DNA of 62,600 nucleotides. It comes from a virus. Shown piece after piece: positions 52,674 through 61,684 of this stretch (the stretch's first letter is position 1; each line of letters opens with the position of its first letter). The notes below the pieces were generated by a model. It was given only the letters and a program-made list of their open reading frames with translations, did not search any database and was not told where the DNA came from. The position numbers were made by a program, and so were the translations under genes. The stretch spans positions 1 through 62,600 of the IMG/VR virus record IMGVR_UViG_3300047551_001028; one strand, given 5' to 3'.

Positions 52674-53825
52674 ATGGCTGTAGAATCAATTGGTAGTATA
52701 TACTCTGTAAATATCCCAGGTTTAACTGATGCTGCTGACATTCAAGCAGCGTTTCAAGCATATCATTATGGTTCTTATACTTCTGTTGCAACTACCGCTG
52801 GAATTGCTTCTGGTGGTATTACTTATTGGTTAAAAGAAATTGAAACTGATATTGTTGCTCTTGAAAATAGGCCTTCTTCTGGTGGAGAAGTAAATACAAC
52901 ACAGCCTGCTGCTTCTAGTTTTACTCCCGCTGAAATTCCAGATGGATTTATTTGGGTTGATCAAGACGGAGCAGTAACAAGTCTTCCACTTTCTGCCACT
53001 GCAGTATTTACAAATTCGGCCCCATCAACTTCTCTTACAACAGGAACAATTTGGGTAGACAAAGATGCAACTAGCGTAATAGATAATCCTTTTATCCCGC
53101 AAGCAATCATTGCAGCAAAAGGTGATTTATTGGCGGGTAGCACAAGCGATACCGTAGTAGTTTTAACAGTAGGATCAAATGGACAGTATCTAAAAGCAGA
53201 CTCAAGCACAACAAGCGGACTTGCTTGGTCAGATGCTGGAGATCTAACTGCAGTTTCTGCTGGCACTGGTATTACAGTTACAAATGGAACTGGTCCAATA
53301 CCGTCGGTTGCTGTAGATGACACACTTGTTGCTACAACCAGCAACACAATGACTCTTTCTAACAAGACACTAACATCGCCATTAATTTCTGGCGGTACAT
53401 CAACAACGACAACAGTTGCTTATCCAATTCTAATCTCTCCAGAAGAGCGTCTAAATGTATCTGCTACTACTTCTACAGGTACTATTAATTTTGATCTTGC
53501 TACCGCTGGAACTTTGTATCACACAAATAACGCAGCAGCAAACCATACTTTAAATTTCCGTTTTAGTTCTAATACATCATTAACAAATGTTTTAACAACT
53601 AATGATTCAATTACTGCCGTCTTTATGAATACCAATGGAGCAACTGCATATTATCCAAACGTAATTACAGTTGATGGCGCTACAAGCGGAGTGAGTGTAA
53701 AGTATCAGGGTGGAACTGCATTTTCGGCAGGGAATGCATCAAGCATTGACGCATATGTATTTAACATCATCAAAACAGCAGCCACATCCTACACAGTTCT
53801 AGCATCCCAAACTAAGTTTGCGTAG
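52674..53825 (+). CDS. Tail-fibre-like protein
   Basis: This 383-aa protein has repeated fibre motifs AGTGITVTNGTGPIPSVAVDDTLVATTSNTMTLSNKTLTSP and a C-terminal beta domain (LNFRFSSNTSLTNVL, TAVFMNTNGATAYYPN). The same motif order is in the gene at 55735, so the two are paralogues. Likely a side-fibre subunit. Confidence 0.75.
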   Translation: MAVESIGSIYSVNIPGLTDAADIQAAFQAYHYGSYTSVATTAGIASGGITYWLKEIETDIVALENRPSSGGEVNTTQPAASSFTPAEIPDGFIWVDQDGAVTSLPLSATAVFTNSAPSTSLTTGTIWVDKDATSVIDNPFIPQAIIAAKGDLLAGSTSDTVVVLTVGSNGQYLKADSSTTSGLAWSDAGDLTAVSAGTGITVTNGTGPIPSVAVDDTLVATTSNTMTLSNKTLTSPLISGGTSTTTTVAYPILISPEERLNVSATTSTGTINFDLATAGTLYHTNNAAANHTLNFRFSSNTSLTNVLTTNDSITAVFMNTNGATAYYPNVITVDGATSGVSVKYQGGTAFSAGNASSIDAYVFNIIKTAATSYTVLASQTKFA

Positions 53826-53833
53826 GTAAATCC

Positions 53834-54415
53834 ATGAGTCCAATAACAGAACTCATAGGTGGTGCCAAGGCTTATGGATGGGGATCTTTGGTCGCCGCAG
53901 TAGGTGATTTTGAATCCATCGCTACTGTGAGTTTATCCTCTACTTCTGGAACTGTTTCTTTTACTTCAATACCTAATACATATGAACATTTACAATTGCG
54001 TATGTTAACAAGAGAAACTTCAAGTCTTTATACAAATACCGCCAGTCTTATATTTAGTTTTAATAGCGACACTGCTGGCAACTATGCAAGACATCAATTA
54101 AGAGGAGATGGTGCTACTGTAAGCGCTGCTGCATTAACAAGCACAACAAATCCTGCTTTTGGGTATCATCCTGGAGGGGGAGTATCAGCAAGCATTTTTG
54201 GTGCAACAGTAGTTGATATTCTAGACTACAAAAATACTAACAAGTACAAGACAGTTCGTTCCTTAAGTGGTAATGATTCAAATGGAGCAGGCACAGTTGG
54301 AATATTTTCTGATGTTTGGATGAACACTGCTGCGATTACTTCAATACAGGTAATTGCTGATTTTAGTTTTACTGCCAACTCATCATTCGCCCTATACGGC
54401 ATAAAGGGGGCATAG
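53834..54415 (+). CDS. Small tail beta protein, paralogue 1 of 3
   Basis: This 193-aa protein has SIATVSLSSTSGTVSFTSIPNTYEHLQLRML and ends LYGIKGA. Two neighbours share this motif order and the LYGIK end. Probably receptor-binding or decoration. Confidence 0.7.
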   Translation: MSPITELIGGAKAYGWGSLVAAVGDFESIATVSLSSTSGTVSFTSIPNTYEHLQLRMLTRETSSLYTNTASLIFSFNSDTAGNYARHQLRGDGATVSAAALTSTTNPAFGYHPGGGVSASIFGATVVDILDYKNTNKYKTVRSLSGNDSNGAGTVGIFSDVWMNTAAITSIQVIADFSFTANSSFALYGIKGA

Positions 54416-54418
54416 CCG

Positions 54419-54898
54419 ATGGCAATTACTTATGAGCCACTCGCAACGACAACGCTAAGCACGGCTACCGCATCTGTAACCTTTTCTAGTATTAGTGGTA
54501 GTTATACCGACCTCATAATAGCGGCTGCAATTATATCTGATTCAACAAGTGGTGATACAAAAATTCAATTTAACAGCGACACAGGTAGCAATTATTCTAT
54601 GACTCGTATGTATGCCGAAGCAAGCGTTGCAAGCGACAGAGCATCAAATGCAACTTCAATGACTATTGGTCGTCATTCAACAACAGTCACTACTAACTTG
54701 ATTCATATTATGAATTATGCTAATACTACAACTTATAAAACTTCACTAGGTAGAAGTGGTTTTCCTAGTATTGTTTTAGCAAATGTTGGTTTATGGCGTT
54801 CTACTTCTGCAATTACTTCAATTACATTATTGCTTGGAGGCAGTGACAACTTTTCTTCAGGCTCAACCTTCACCCTCTACGGCATAAAGGCTGCGTGA
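54419..54898 (+). CDS. Small tail beta protein, paralogue 2 of 3
   Basis: This 159-aa protein has TATASVTFSSISGSYTDLIIAA and the C-terminal STFTLYGIKAA. Paralogue of its neighbours. Confidence 0.7.
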   Translation: MAITYEPLATTTLSTATASVTFSSISGSYTDLIIAAAIISDSTSGDTKIQFNSDTGSNYSMTRMYAEASVASDRASNATSMTIGRHSTTVTTNLIHIMNYANTTTYKTSLGRSGFPSIVLANVGLWRSTSAITSITLLLGGSDNFSSGSTFTLYGIKAA

Positions 54899-54901
54899 CC
54901 T

Positions 54902-55411
54902 ATGCCTACTACATATAAAGCAATAGCAACTGTGACTGTTGGTAGCGGTGGGGCGGCAACTATAGCATTTAGTTCTATACCTGGAACTTATACTGACTTA
55001 AAAGTTGTTACATCTACTAGAAATACTGGAAATGGTTCTGGTCAATTTCTAACATTTAATGGTAATAGCACATCTTATTCTGCTAAAAGACTTATTGCAA
55101 ATAATGGCTCAACTGTTACTGGCCATAATGGTGGAACAACTAATATATTTTTACTATCAGTAGATACCAGAGCAACAGCAAACAGTTTTGGAAGTGCAGA
55201 ATTTTACATTCCAAATTATACATCAAGCAATAATAAGTCAGTATCACTTGATTCAGTAAATGAAGAAAATGGAAACACTTACGCTTATGATGAAATTAGC
55301 GCAGGCTTATGGTCTAACTCAGCAGCAATTACAAGTATTACACTTACCCCTGAATTAGGCAACTTTGCCCAATACTCAACCGCCACCTTATACGGCATTA
55401 AAAATTCATAG
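54902..55411 (+). CDS. Small tail beta protein, paralogue 3 of 3
   Basis: This 169-aa protein has AATIAFSSIPGTYTDLKVVTSTRN and ends ATLYGIKNS. Paralogue of its neighbours. Confidence 0.7.
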   Translation: MPTTYKAIATVTVGSGGAATIAFSSIPGTYTDLKVVTSTRNTGNGSGQFLTFNGNSTSYSAKRLIANNGSTVTGHNGGTTNIFLLSVDTRATANSFGSAEFYIPNYTSSNNKSVSLDSVNEENGNTYAYDEISAGLWSNSAAITSITLTPELGNFAQYSTATLYGIKNS

Positions 55412-55450
55412 GACAAACCATGAAATTAAACAATAACAAAGGAGGAAATA

Positions 55451-55684
55451 ATGTCAGAACCATTAACTAAGATAGTGATCAATTGTGAAACTAAAGAAGA
55501 AACAATTGTTCCGCTTACCGCCGAAGAAATCGCACAGCGTGAGGCAGACGCAGCAGCATTTGCTGTAGCAGAAGCAGAGCGTATTGCAGCAGCAGAGGCA
55601 GCAGCCGAAGCAAAAGCCAGCGGTATTGCAAAACTACTAGCCCTTGGCCTAACTGAAGACGAAGCCAACGCACTAGTAAAATAA
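55451..55684 (+). CDS. Ala/Glu-rich coiled-coil protein, possible tail chaperone
   Basis: This 77-aa protein has VINCETKEETIVPLTAEEIAQREADA, an Ala/Glu coiled coil and LALGLTEDEANAL. Similar proteins sit beside tail-fibre genes in environmental phages. SD AAGGAGG. Confidence 0.65.
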   Translation: MSEPLTKIVINCETKEETIVPLTAEEIAQREADAAAFAVAEAERIAAAEAAAEAKASGIAKLLALGLTEDEANALVK

Positions 55685-55707
55685 GCGGGTATTGGTAAAA
55701 CAACATC

Positions 55708-55716
55708 TGCTATAAT
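55708..55716 (+). promoter_or_regulatory. Extended -10 promoter
   Basis: TGcTATAAT before SD AAGGAG and ATG 55735; layout and leader resemble the promoter at 52645. Confidence 0.75.
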
Positions 55717-55734
55717 AAACCATAAGGAGATCAC

Positions 55735-56721
55735 ATGGCAATTACATTTGAAAGTAACGGTAGACCTGCTTACATGTTTCAACAGGGTGCTACCTCAACA
55801 GATGGGGTTTGGTATCCAATTGCTGCTGCTATAGATACTTCGGCTTCCTATGAGTTTACAGGCGTTCAAACATTTCTTAATGATGTTACTTTTGATGATG
55901 CTGTATTTTTAAGAGATGGTTTTAATAACTTTTTAAATCCCGCTGCTAGAGATGCTGCTATTACATCTGCAGTTCGTGGAACTATTTGTTTTGTAAGACA
56001 AGATGCTGGTGGTGCTGATCTAAACCAGATTCAATATTATGATGGATCAACCTGGCAGGCAGGCGGAGATATCACTGCAGTTACCTCTGGTTCGGGTATT
56101 TCAATAACCAACAGCACTGGACCAATTCCATCAGTTGCAGTAGATACAGCATTTGTTGCTACCACAAGCAATACAATGACAATGAGTAATAAGACTCTTA
56201 CTGCCCCTACACTACAAAATCCTTCTGTTACAAGCGGTACATTTATTGCAGGTACTTTTACATCTGCCCCCGCAATTAACAGACCAACAATTACTGGAAC
56301 AACACAAATTGCACAAATTCTTGAATCTGCTGCAGTAACTTCTTACTCTGCAACAGGAACTGTAACATATGATGTTCTTGATATCGGTGCAGTTGCTTAT
56401 TATACTTCCAGCGCAAGTTCTAACTGGACTTTAAATTTGCGAGGCAGTTCAACAACATCTCTTGTTAACTTAATGTCAACAGGACAATCACTTACTATTG
56501 CAATGCTCGTAACAAATGGAGCAACAGCATTTTATCAAACCGCTATGCAAATCGACGGTACTGCAGTAACATCTGTAACAAAATGGCAAGGCGGTACTGC
56601 ACCAAGTTCTGGTAATGCATCAAGCGTAGATATTTATTCAATCACAGCAGTTAAGGTCGCAAATACTTCGACGGTAGCATCAGCATTCACAGTATTCGCA
56701 GCACAAACTAAATTCGCATAA
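55735..56721 (+). CDS. Tail-fibre-like protein, paralogue of 52674
   Basis: This 328-aa protein has TAVTSGSGISITNSTGPIPSVAVDTAFVATTSNTMTMSNKTLTAP, close to the 52674 gene, and a similar C-terminal beta domain (NLMSTGQSLTIAMLVTNGATAFY). N-terminal domains differ. Likely a fibre subunit with an exchanged tip. Confidence 0.75.
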   Translation: MAITFESNGRPAYMFQQGATSTDGVWYPIAAAIDTSASYEFTGVQTFLNDVTFDDAVFLRDGFNNFLNPAARDAAITSAVRGTICFVRQDAGGADLNQIQYYDGSTWQAGGDITAVTSGSGISITNSTGPIPSVAVDTAFVATTSNTMTMSNKTLTAPTLQNPSVTSGTFIAGTFTSAPAINRPTITGTTQIAQILESAAVTSYSATGTVTYDVLDIGAVAYYTSSASSNWTLNLRGSSTTSLVNLMSTGQSLTIAMLVTNGATAFYQTAMQIDGTAVTSVTKWQGGTAPSSGNASSVDIYSITAVKVANTSTVASAFTVFAAQTKFA

Positions 56722-56733
56722 GGGGTAGGTTAA

Positions 56734-58482
56734 ATGCCAATACTTGGATCTCGTGGTGGCGGATCGGCTAGAGGGTTTGGTAGGTTTGGTGGTCCAGGTG
56801 CAATCCTTGTTGATTATCTTGTAGTCGCTGGTGGTGGCGGAGGTGGAAGTAGTTATCAAGCAGGCGGTGGTGGTGCTGGAGGTTTGCGCTCCACAGTAAC
56901 TGCAACAGGTGGTGGGGGAAGCATTGAATCTGCTTTATCACTTTCATTAAGTACTTCTTACACAGTAACAGTTGGTGCTGGTGGCACCAGTAATGGTGGT
57001 AATGGTAATAACTCTGTATTTTCTACAATTACCGCAACTGGCGGCGGCGGCGGTGGTGGTAATGGTGTTGATGCGGGGAAAACAGGCGGTTCAGGCGGCG
57101 GCGCTGCTGGCGCTAATAATCCACCTATGACGGGCGGTGCTGGAACTGCTAATCAAGGTTTTGCTGGTGGTTCAGGACAATTCAATGGTGCTGGTAGCCA
57201 AGCCTACGGAGGCGGTGGAGGTGGCGCTGGAGCCGTAGGAACAAATGGTTCAACTGGAGACGGCGTTGGTGGAAATGGTGTTGCCGTATCCATAACTGGC
57301 TCATCTGTAACTTACGCAGGTGGTGGTGGTGGTGGTAAGTTTTGGGCAAGTGGTTCACCAGGAAGTCCTGCTTCAGGCGGTTCAGGCGGCGGTGGAGCGG
57401 GTGCTAAAGAACGTGGTGGGAATATCGCTTCAGTTGCAGGAACCGCTAATACTGGAGGTGGCGGCGGTGGTGGTAGTGAAACCGACTCAGGTTCAGCAGG
57501 AGGTTCAGGCATAGTCATTGCCCGAGTTTTAACTTCCGAAATCCCATCTGGTTACTACTCAAGTGGCGGAACAAAAACTACTTCAGGTTCTTATACGATC
57601 CACACATTTAATTCTTCAGGAACATTTGCTGTTCGCAATGATCCCAAAGCAACTGGCGGAACTATTAATTACGATGGCACCTATTGGTACCACACATTTA
57701 CTTCATCAGGAACATTTACCCCAACTCAATCTATTACTGCAAACGTTGTTGTAGTCGCTGGCGGTGGCGGTGGAGGAGGAGCAGGTGCAGGCGGAAGTGC
57801 TGGTGGCGGTGGCGGTGCAGGTGGGCATATACTTCACTCTTCTCAATCTCTTACTGCACAAAACTATAGCATTACTGTAGGTGCTGGCGGTGCTGGTGGA
57901 GATTATGTAACTGCATCTGTAAATGGAGTAAATTCTACATTTGGTGCACTTACCTCTGCAGTTGGTGGAGGTAGAGGTGGAAGCAATAATGGTGGATACT
58001 ATTCAAATAATGGTAACTCTGGCGGCTCTGGTGGCGGTGGCGGTGGAGACGGTCCTGGAAGTGGTGGGGCTGGAACTAGTGGGCAAGGCAACTCAGGTGG
58101 AAATGGTTTTTCTGGAAGAGGTTCAGGTGGCGGTGGTGGCGCAGGCGCTGCTGGAAGTACTCCGTCAAGCACTAATACTGGTGGTAATGGAGGAGTTGGA
58201 ACAGCAACATATAGTTCTTATTTAGCGCAATCAGGAGTAGGACAACTTTCTTCAGGAAGTTATTATGTTTGCGGCGGTGGTGGTGGAGCAGCAGGTCAAG
58301 GACATAATAATGGTACTGGGGGTCTTGGCGGTGGTGCTATTGGCGGTGGCGCTAATGCTGCCAATGGAACTGCTAATACTGGTGGTGGAGGTGGAGCAGG
58401 AGGATCCTCATATCAATATTCAAATAATGCAGTTGGTGGAAACGGTGGCTCAGGCGTTGTAATTATTAGATATGCAGCATAA
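56734..58482 (+). CDS. Glycine-rich tail adhesin, two repeats
   Basis: This 582-aa protein is built of two homologous units, each starting VVVAGGGGGG-like, with Gly-rich runs, YTVTVGAGG and YSSY/GSGVVIIRYAA or IVIARVLTSE. This is the pattern of glycine-rich phage adhesins thought to form polyglycine-II structures; receptor binding is likely. No signal peptide. Codon choice is mostly GGT/GGC/GGA. Confidence 0.8.
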   Translation: MPILGSRGGGSARGFGRFGGPGAILVDYLVVAGGGGGGSSYQAGGGGAGGLRSTVTATGGGGSIESALSLSLSTSYTVTVGAGGTSNGGNGNNSVFSTITATGGGGGGGNGVDAGKTGGSGGGAAGANNPPMTGGAGTANQGFAGGSGQFNGAGSQAYGGGGGGAGAVGTNGSTGDGVGGNGVAVSITGSSVTYAGGGGGGKFWASGSPGSPASGGSGGGGAGAKERGGNIASVAGTANTGGGGGGGSETDSGSAGGSGIVIARVLTSEIPSGYYSSGGTKTTSGSYTIHTFNSSGTFAVRNDPKATGGTINYDGTYWYHTFTSSGTFTPTQSITANVVVVAGGGGGGGAGAGGSAGGGGGAGGHILHSSQSLTAQNYSITVGAGGAGGDYVTASVNGVNSTFGALTSAVGGGRGGSNNGGYYSNNGNSGGSGGGGGGDGPGSGGAGTSGQGNSGGNGFSGRGSGGGGGAGAAGSTPSSTNTGGNGGVGTATYSSYLAQSGVGQLSSGSYYVCGGGGGAAGQGHNNGTGGLGGGAIGGGANAANGTANTGGGGGAGGSSYQYSNNAVGGNGGSGVVIIRYAA

Positions 58483-58508
58483 TATAACTACAAATAAAAC
58501 CTTAAACC

Positions 58509-58517
58509 TGCTATAAT
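58509..58517 (+). promoter_or_regulatory. Extended -10 promoter
   Basis: TGcTATAAT before AAAGGAAA and ATG 58544. Confidence 0.65.
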
Positions 58518-58543
58518 AAGTACACAACTAACAAAGGAAAATA

Positions 58544-58738
58544 ATGTCAGATAAAGATAAAAAGAAAGATACACTCGAAACACATGCGTATACTTATGAG
58601 GTTAAGATGATTGTTCAAATACTCGCCGAAGATGAGAAAAAAGCAAAAGAACAACTTGATGCAAATGGCGGGTATGTAACATCAAGAATAGTAACATTAA
58701 AAGATTCGGTAAAATTGTTTAACGGAAAAGGAGAATAA
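58544..58738 (+). CDS. Small protein
   Basis: This 64-aa protein has a basic start and YTYEVKMIVQILAEDEKKAKEQL. Ends 3 nt before the next ATG. Function unknown. Confidence 0.65.
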   Translation: MSDKDKKKDTLETHAYTYEVKMIVQILAEDEKKAKEQLDANGGYVTSRIVTLKDSVKLFNGKGE

Positions 58739-58741
58739 CCA

Positions 58742-59101
58742 ATGGCACACTATGCTAAGGTAGTAGACGGCATCGTTGATCAAGTTATTGTTGCAGACTC
58801 AAAAGAGTGGTGCGAGAATAATTTGGGCGGTACATGGATTCAAACTTCTTACAATACCCGTGGAAACGTACACTATGGTCAAGACGGAAATCCAGATGGC
58901 GGTGTAGCACTTCATAAGAACTACGCTGGTATTGGATATTCTTGGGATGGCACGGGCTTTTATGCTCCACAGCCATTTGCATCTTGGACAAAGAACGCTG
59001 ACACATATTTGTGGGAATCACCAGTACCATATCCAACAGATGGACAAATGTATACTTGGAACGAAGCAGATTTGGCCTGGGATTTAGTAGAACTCCCATA
59101 A
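58742..59101 (+). CDS. Conserved virion-associated protein
   Basis: This 119-aa protein has MAHYAKVVDGIVDQVIVADSKEW and NYAGIGYSWDGTGFYAPQPFASW, a pattern shared with many aquatic phages (conserved hypothetical). Probably structural. Confidence 0.75.
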   Translation: MAHYAKVVDGIVDQVIVADSKEWCENNLGGTWIQTSYNTRGNVHYGQDGNPDGGVALHKNYAGIGYSWDGTGFYAPQPFASWTKNADTYLWESPVPYPTDGQMYTWNEADLAWDLVELP

Positions 59102-59107
59102 CAAATC

Positions 59108-59116
59108 TGATATAAT
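59108..59116 (+). promoter_or_regulatory. Extended -10 promoter
   Basis: TGaTATAAT before SD AGAGGAG and ATG 59134. Confidence 0.65.
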
Positions 59117-59133
59117 AAACCAGAGGAGCGATA

Positions 59134-59502
59134 ATGCCAACATTTAATACAGACACTCCAAAACCAGGATATGTCTATGACTCAACAGATGATACTTGGT
59201 ATCCTCTAGCAGGTATAGCGATCCAATCTTTGGATGGTTTAACAGATGTTGTTATTTCTACCGCTTCCTCTGGTCAAACTCTTGTTTATAATGGAACGAA
59301 TTGGGTAAATACCGCCGAGACTGGCGATATTTCTGCTCTTACTTCTGGAACAGGAATTACTTTAACAAATGCTACTGGACCAGTTCCAACAGTTGCTCTT
59401 ACAACATCTAGCATCACTATTAATGGTTCTTCTGTTTCCCTCGGCGGTAGCGTAACAATTACTGGAGAATCCTTCCATCCATTTTTAACAATGGGTGCAT
59501 AG
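59134..59502 (+). CDS. Tail-associated protein
   Basis: This 122-aa protein has ALTSGTGITLTNATGPVPTVALT, the same fibre motif as the 52674 and 55735 genes. Possibly a shortened fibre piece. Confidence 0.65.
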   Translation: MPTFNTDTPKPGYVYDSTDDTWYPLAGIAIQSLDGLTDVVISTASSGQTLVYNGTNWVNTAETGDISALTSGTGITLTNATGPVPTVALTTSSITINGSSVSLGGSVTITGESFHPFLTMGA

Positions 59503-59505
59503 GTG

Positions 59506-59514
59506 TGGTAGAAT
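59506..59514 (+). promoter_or_regulatory. Extended -10 promoter
   Basis: TGgTAGAAT before AAGGAG and ATG 59535. Confidence 0.6.
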
Positions 59515-59534
59515 AGGAAAACAAGGAGAAATAA

Positions 59535-59864
59535 ATGGCAACAGCATATAAAGTACTAGGACAGTTAAATCCTTCTGCTACAACATCAACAACTCTTTAT
59601 ACAGTACCGTCCGCAACAGAGGCTGTAGTCTCTACAATTGCAGTTGCTAATCTAGCAGCAACTTCTGCAACATATAGAATTGCTATTCGTCCAGATGCTG
59701 AATCACTTGCAAACAAACACTATTTTGCATATGACATTACACTTGGTGCATCTGATACAACTGTAATCACAGCGGGTATTACAATAAACGCATCTGATGT
59801 TATAACAGTTTATGCATCTAACGCTAATTTAACATTCCAGGCTTTCGGCACTGAAATTTCGTAA
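59535..59864 (+). CDS. Small all-beta virion protein
   Basis: This 109-aa protein begins MATAYKVLGQLNPSATTSTTLY and has VSTIAVANLAATSATYRIAI, a beta-sandwich pattern known from aquatic phages. Likely a tail or head decoration protein. Confidence 0.7.
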   Translation: MATAYKVLGQLNPSATTSTTLYTVPSATEAVVSTIAVANLAATSATYRIAIRPDAESLANKHYFAYDITLGASDTTVITAGITINASDVITVYASNANLTFQAFGTEIS

Positions 59865-59882
59865 TTTAGGGGGCTGCACTAA

Positions 59883-61676
59883 ATGACACTAAGCAGCATT
59901 AAGACTGGCATAGTCGGCAATAGTTTACTTGTAGGTAATTTAGGTTATAATACTTATTTAAATGTAGAATATTTAATTATCGCTGGTGGTGCTGGTGGCG
60001 GTGGTGGTTCTGGTGCATATGGTCCTGGTGGTGGAGGCGGTGCTGGAGGATATCGCAATTCTGTTTCAGGAGAAACTACTGGTGGTGGAGGCTCTGCTGA
60101 AGCAGCATTACAGATGCCATATAATTCTTCTTATACAATTTCAGTTGGTGCTGGTGGTGCAGGTGGATCTGCTGGAACAAATGCTACTGCTGGCACTAAT
60201 GGATCTAATTCATATATTTCTGGTAATAATGTAAACATTGCTTCTACTGGCGGTGGAGGCGGAGGTGGAGCAAGTGGTGTACTTACTGATGTAGCAAAAT
60301 CAGGTGGTTCAGGCGGTGGTGGTGCAGCACAAGGTAATGGTGGTGTAGGAAAATCTGGTGCTTCTGCTTCCTCTACAACACAAGGTTATGCTGGAGGAAA
60401 TGCTGGAACCTACGCAAGTTCTGGCGGTGGTGGAGGTGCTGGCGCAGTTGGTGGAAATGCTGGCGGAGGTTCTTATGGAGCAAGAACAAGTGGAGTTGGC
60501 GGAAATGGACTTTCATCTTCTATAACTGGTTCTGCTGTAACACGTGGTGGAGGTGGTGCTGGAGAAATAAACGAACAATCTGGAAGTGCAACTTCTGGTG
60601 GAACTGGTGGTGGTGGATCTGGTGGTTCATCTTCAACAAGTTATGCTGGTGGAAGTGGAACAGCAAATACTGGTGGTGGCGGAGGTGCTGGTGGTAATGC
60701 TGGTTCTGGTGGTGCAGGCGGTGCAGGCGGCTCAGGCGTAGTTATTGCTAGATATTTAACTTCATCTGAACCTGCTACTGGTTGTTTTGGTGGAACAAAA
60801 ACAACATCAGGCTCTTATACAATTCATACATTCAACTCATCTGGCAAATTTGTGACTGGTGCTTATGCAACTGGTGGAACTATAACGTTTGATGGAACAT
60901 ATTTTGTTCATACATTTAATTCATCTGGAACTTTTACTCCAAATAAAAATATTACTGCTGACTATCTAGTAGTCGCAGGTGGTGGTGGCGGTGGTGACCA
61001 AGGCGGTGGTGGAGGTGGTGGAGGTTTTAGAGTTTCAGGAAATTCACCTTTATCTTTAACTGCTCAAGCCTATACGGTAACAGTAGGTGGAGGTGGAGCC
61101 GCAGGTGGCGCTTCCGCCACAGGGACAAATGGTTCTAACTCTGTTTTTAGTTCTATTACTTCTGATGGTGGTGGAGGTGGTGGAACTTCAAGTAACAGTT
61201 CATCTGACTACAATGGAAAAAATGGTGGGTCAGGTGGTGGAGGTGGTTACACTTCTAATGGAGATGGAACAACAACATCGGGTGGAACTGCAACTGCTGG
61301 ACAAGGTTCTAATGGAGGAACTGGTCGTCACGTTACAGGTTCTTGGCTTGCTGGCGGCGGCGGTGGTGGTGCTTCTGCTGTTGGTGGCAACGCAGCAAAT
61401 GTTGGTGGCACTGGTATTGGTGGCGCAGGCGGTAACGGAACTGCAAATTCTATTTCTGGTTCATCAGTAACTTATGCTGGCGGCGGTGGGGGAAGATGTC
61501 AACAAAGTCCAAATACCGCAGCAGGCGGAACTGGTGGTGGTGGAGCAGGAGGTAATGACACAACTGCTGGTGTTGCTGGAACTGCAAACACAGGTGGTGG
61601 CGGTGGGGCTGCTTCAGTAACAAATGGAACAAAAGCAGGCGGCTCAGGAATTGTTATTATTAGGTATGCGGCATAG
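59883..61676 (+). CDS. Glycine-rich tail adhesin
   Basis: This 597-aa protein has two Gly-rich units like the 56734 gene, with YTISVGAGGAGG, GSGVVIARYLTSSEP and a second ending GSGIVIIRYAA. The N-terminus (MTLSSIKTGIVGNSLLVGN) resembles that of the next gene. The units vary mainly in length of Gly runs. Confidence 0.8.
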   Translation: MTLSSIKTGIVGNSLLVGNLGYNTYLNVEYLIIAGGAGGGGGSGAYGPGGGGGAGGYRNSVSGETTGGGGSAEAALQMPYNSSYTISVGAGGAGGSAGTNATAGTNGSNSYISGNNVNIASTGGGGGGGASGVLTDVAKSGGSGGGGAAQGNGGVGKSGASASSTTQGYAGGNAGTYASSGGGGGAGAVGGNAGGGSYGARTSGVGGNGLSSSITGSAVTRGGGGAGEINEQSGSATSGGTGGGGSGGSSSTSYAGGSGTANTGGGGGAGGNAGSGGAGGAGGSGVVIARYLTSSEPATGCFGGTKTTSGSYTIHTFNSSGKFVTGAYATGGTITFDGTYFVHTFNSSGTFTPNKNITADYLVVAGGGGGGDQGGGGGGGGFRVSGNSPLSLTAQAYTVTVGGGGAAGGASATGTNGSNSVFSSITSDGGGGGGTSSNSSSDYNGKNGGSGGGGGYTSNGDGTTTSGGTATAGQGSNGGTGRHVTGSWLAGGGGGGASAVGGNAANVGGTGIGGAGGNGTANSISGSSVTYAGGGGGRCQQSPNTAAGGTGGGGAGGNDTTAGVAGTANTGGGGGAASVTNGTKAGGSGIVIIRYAA

Positions 61677-61684
61677 GAAAAAAC

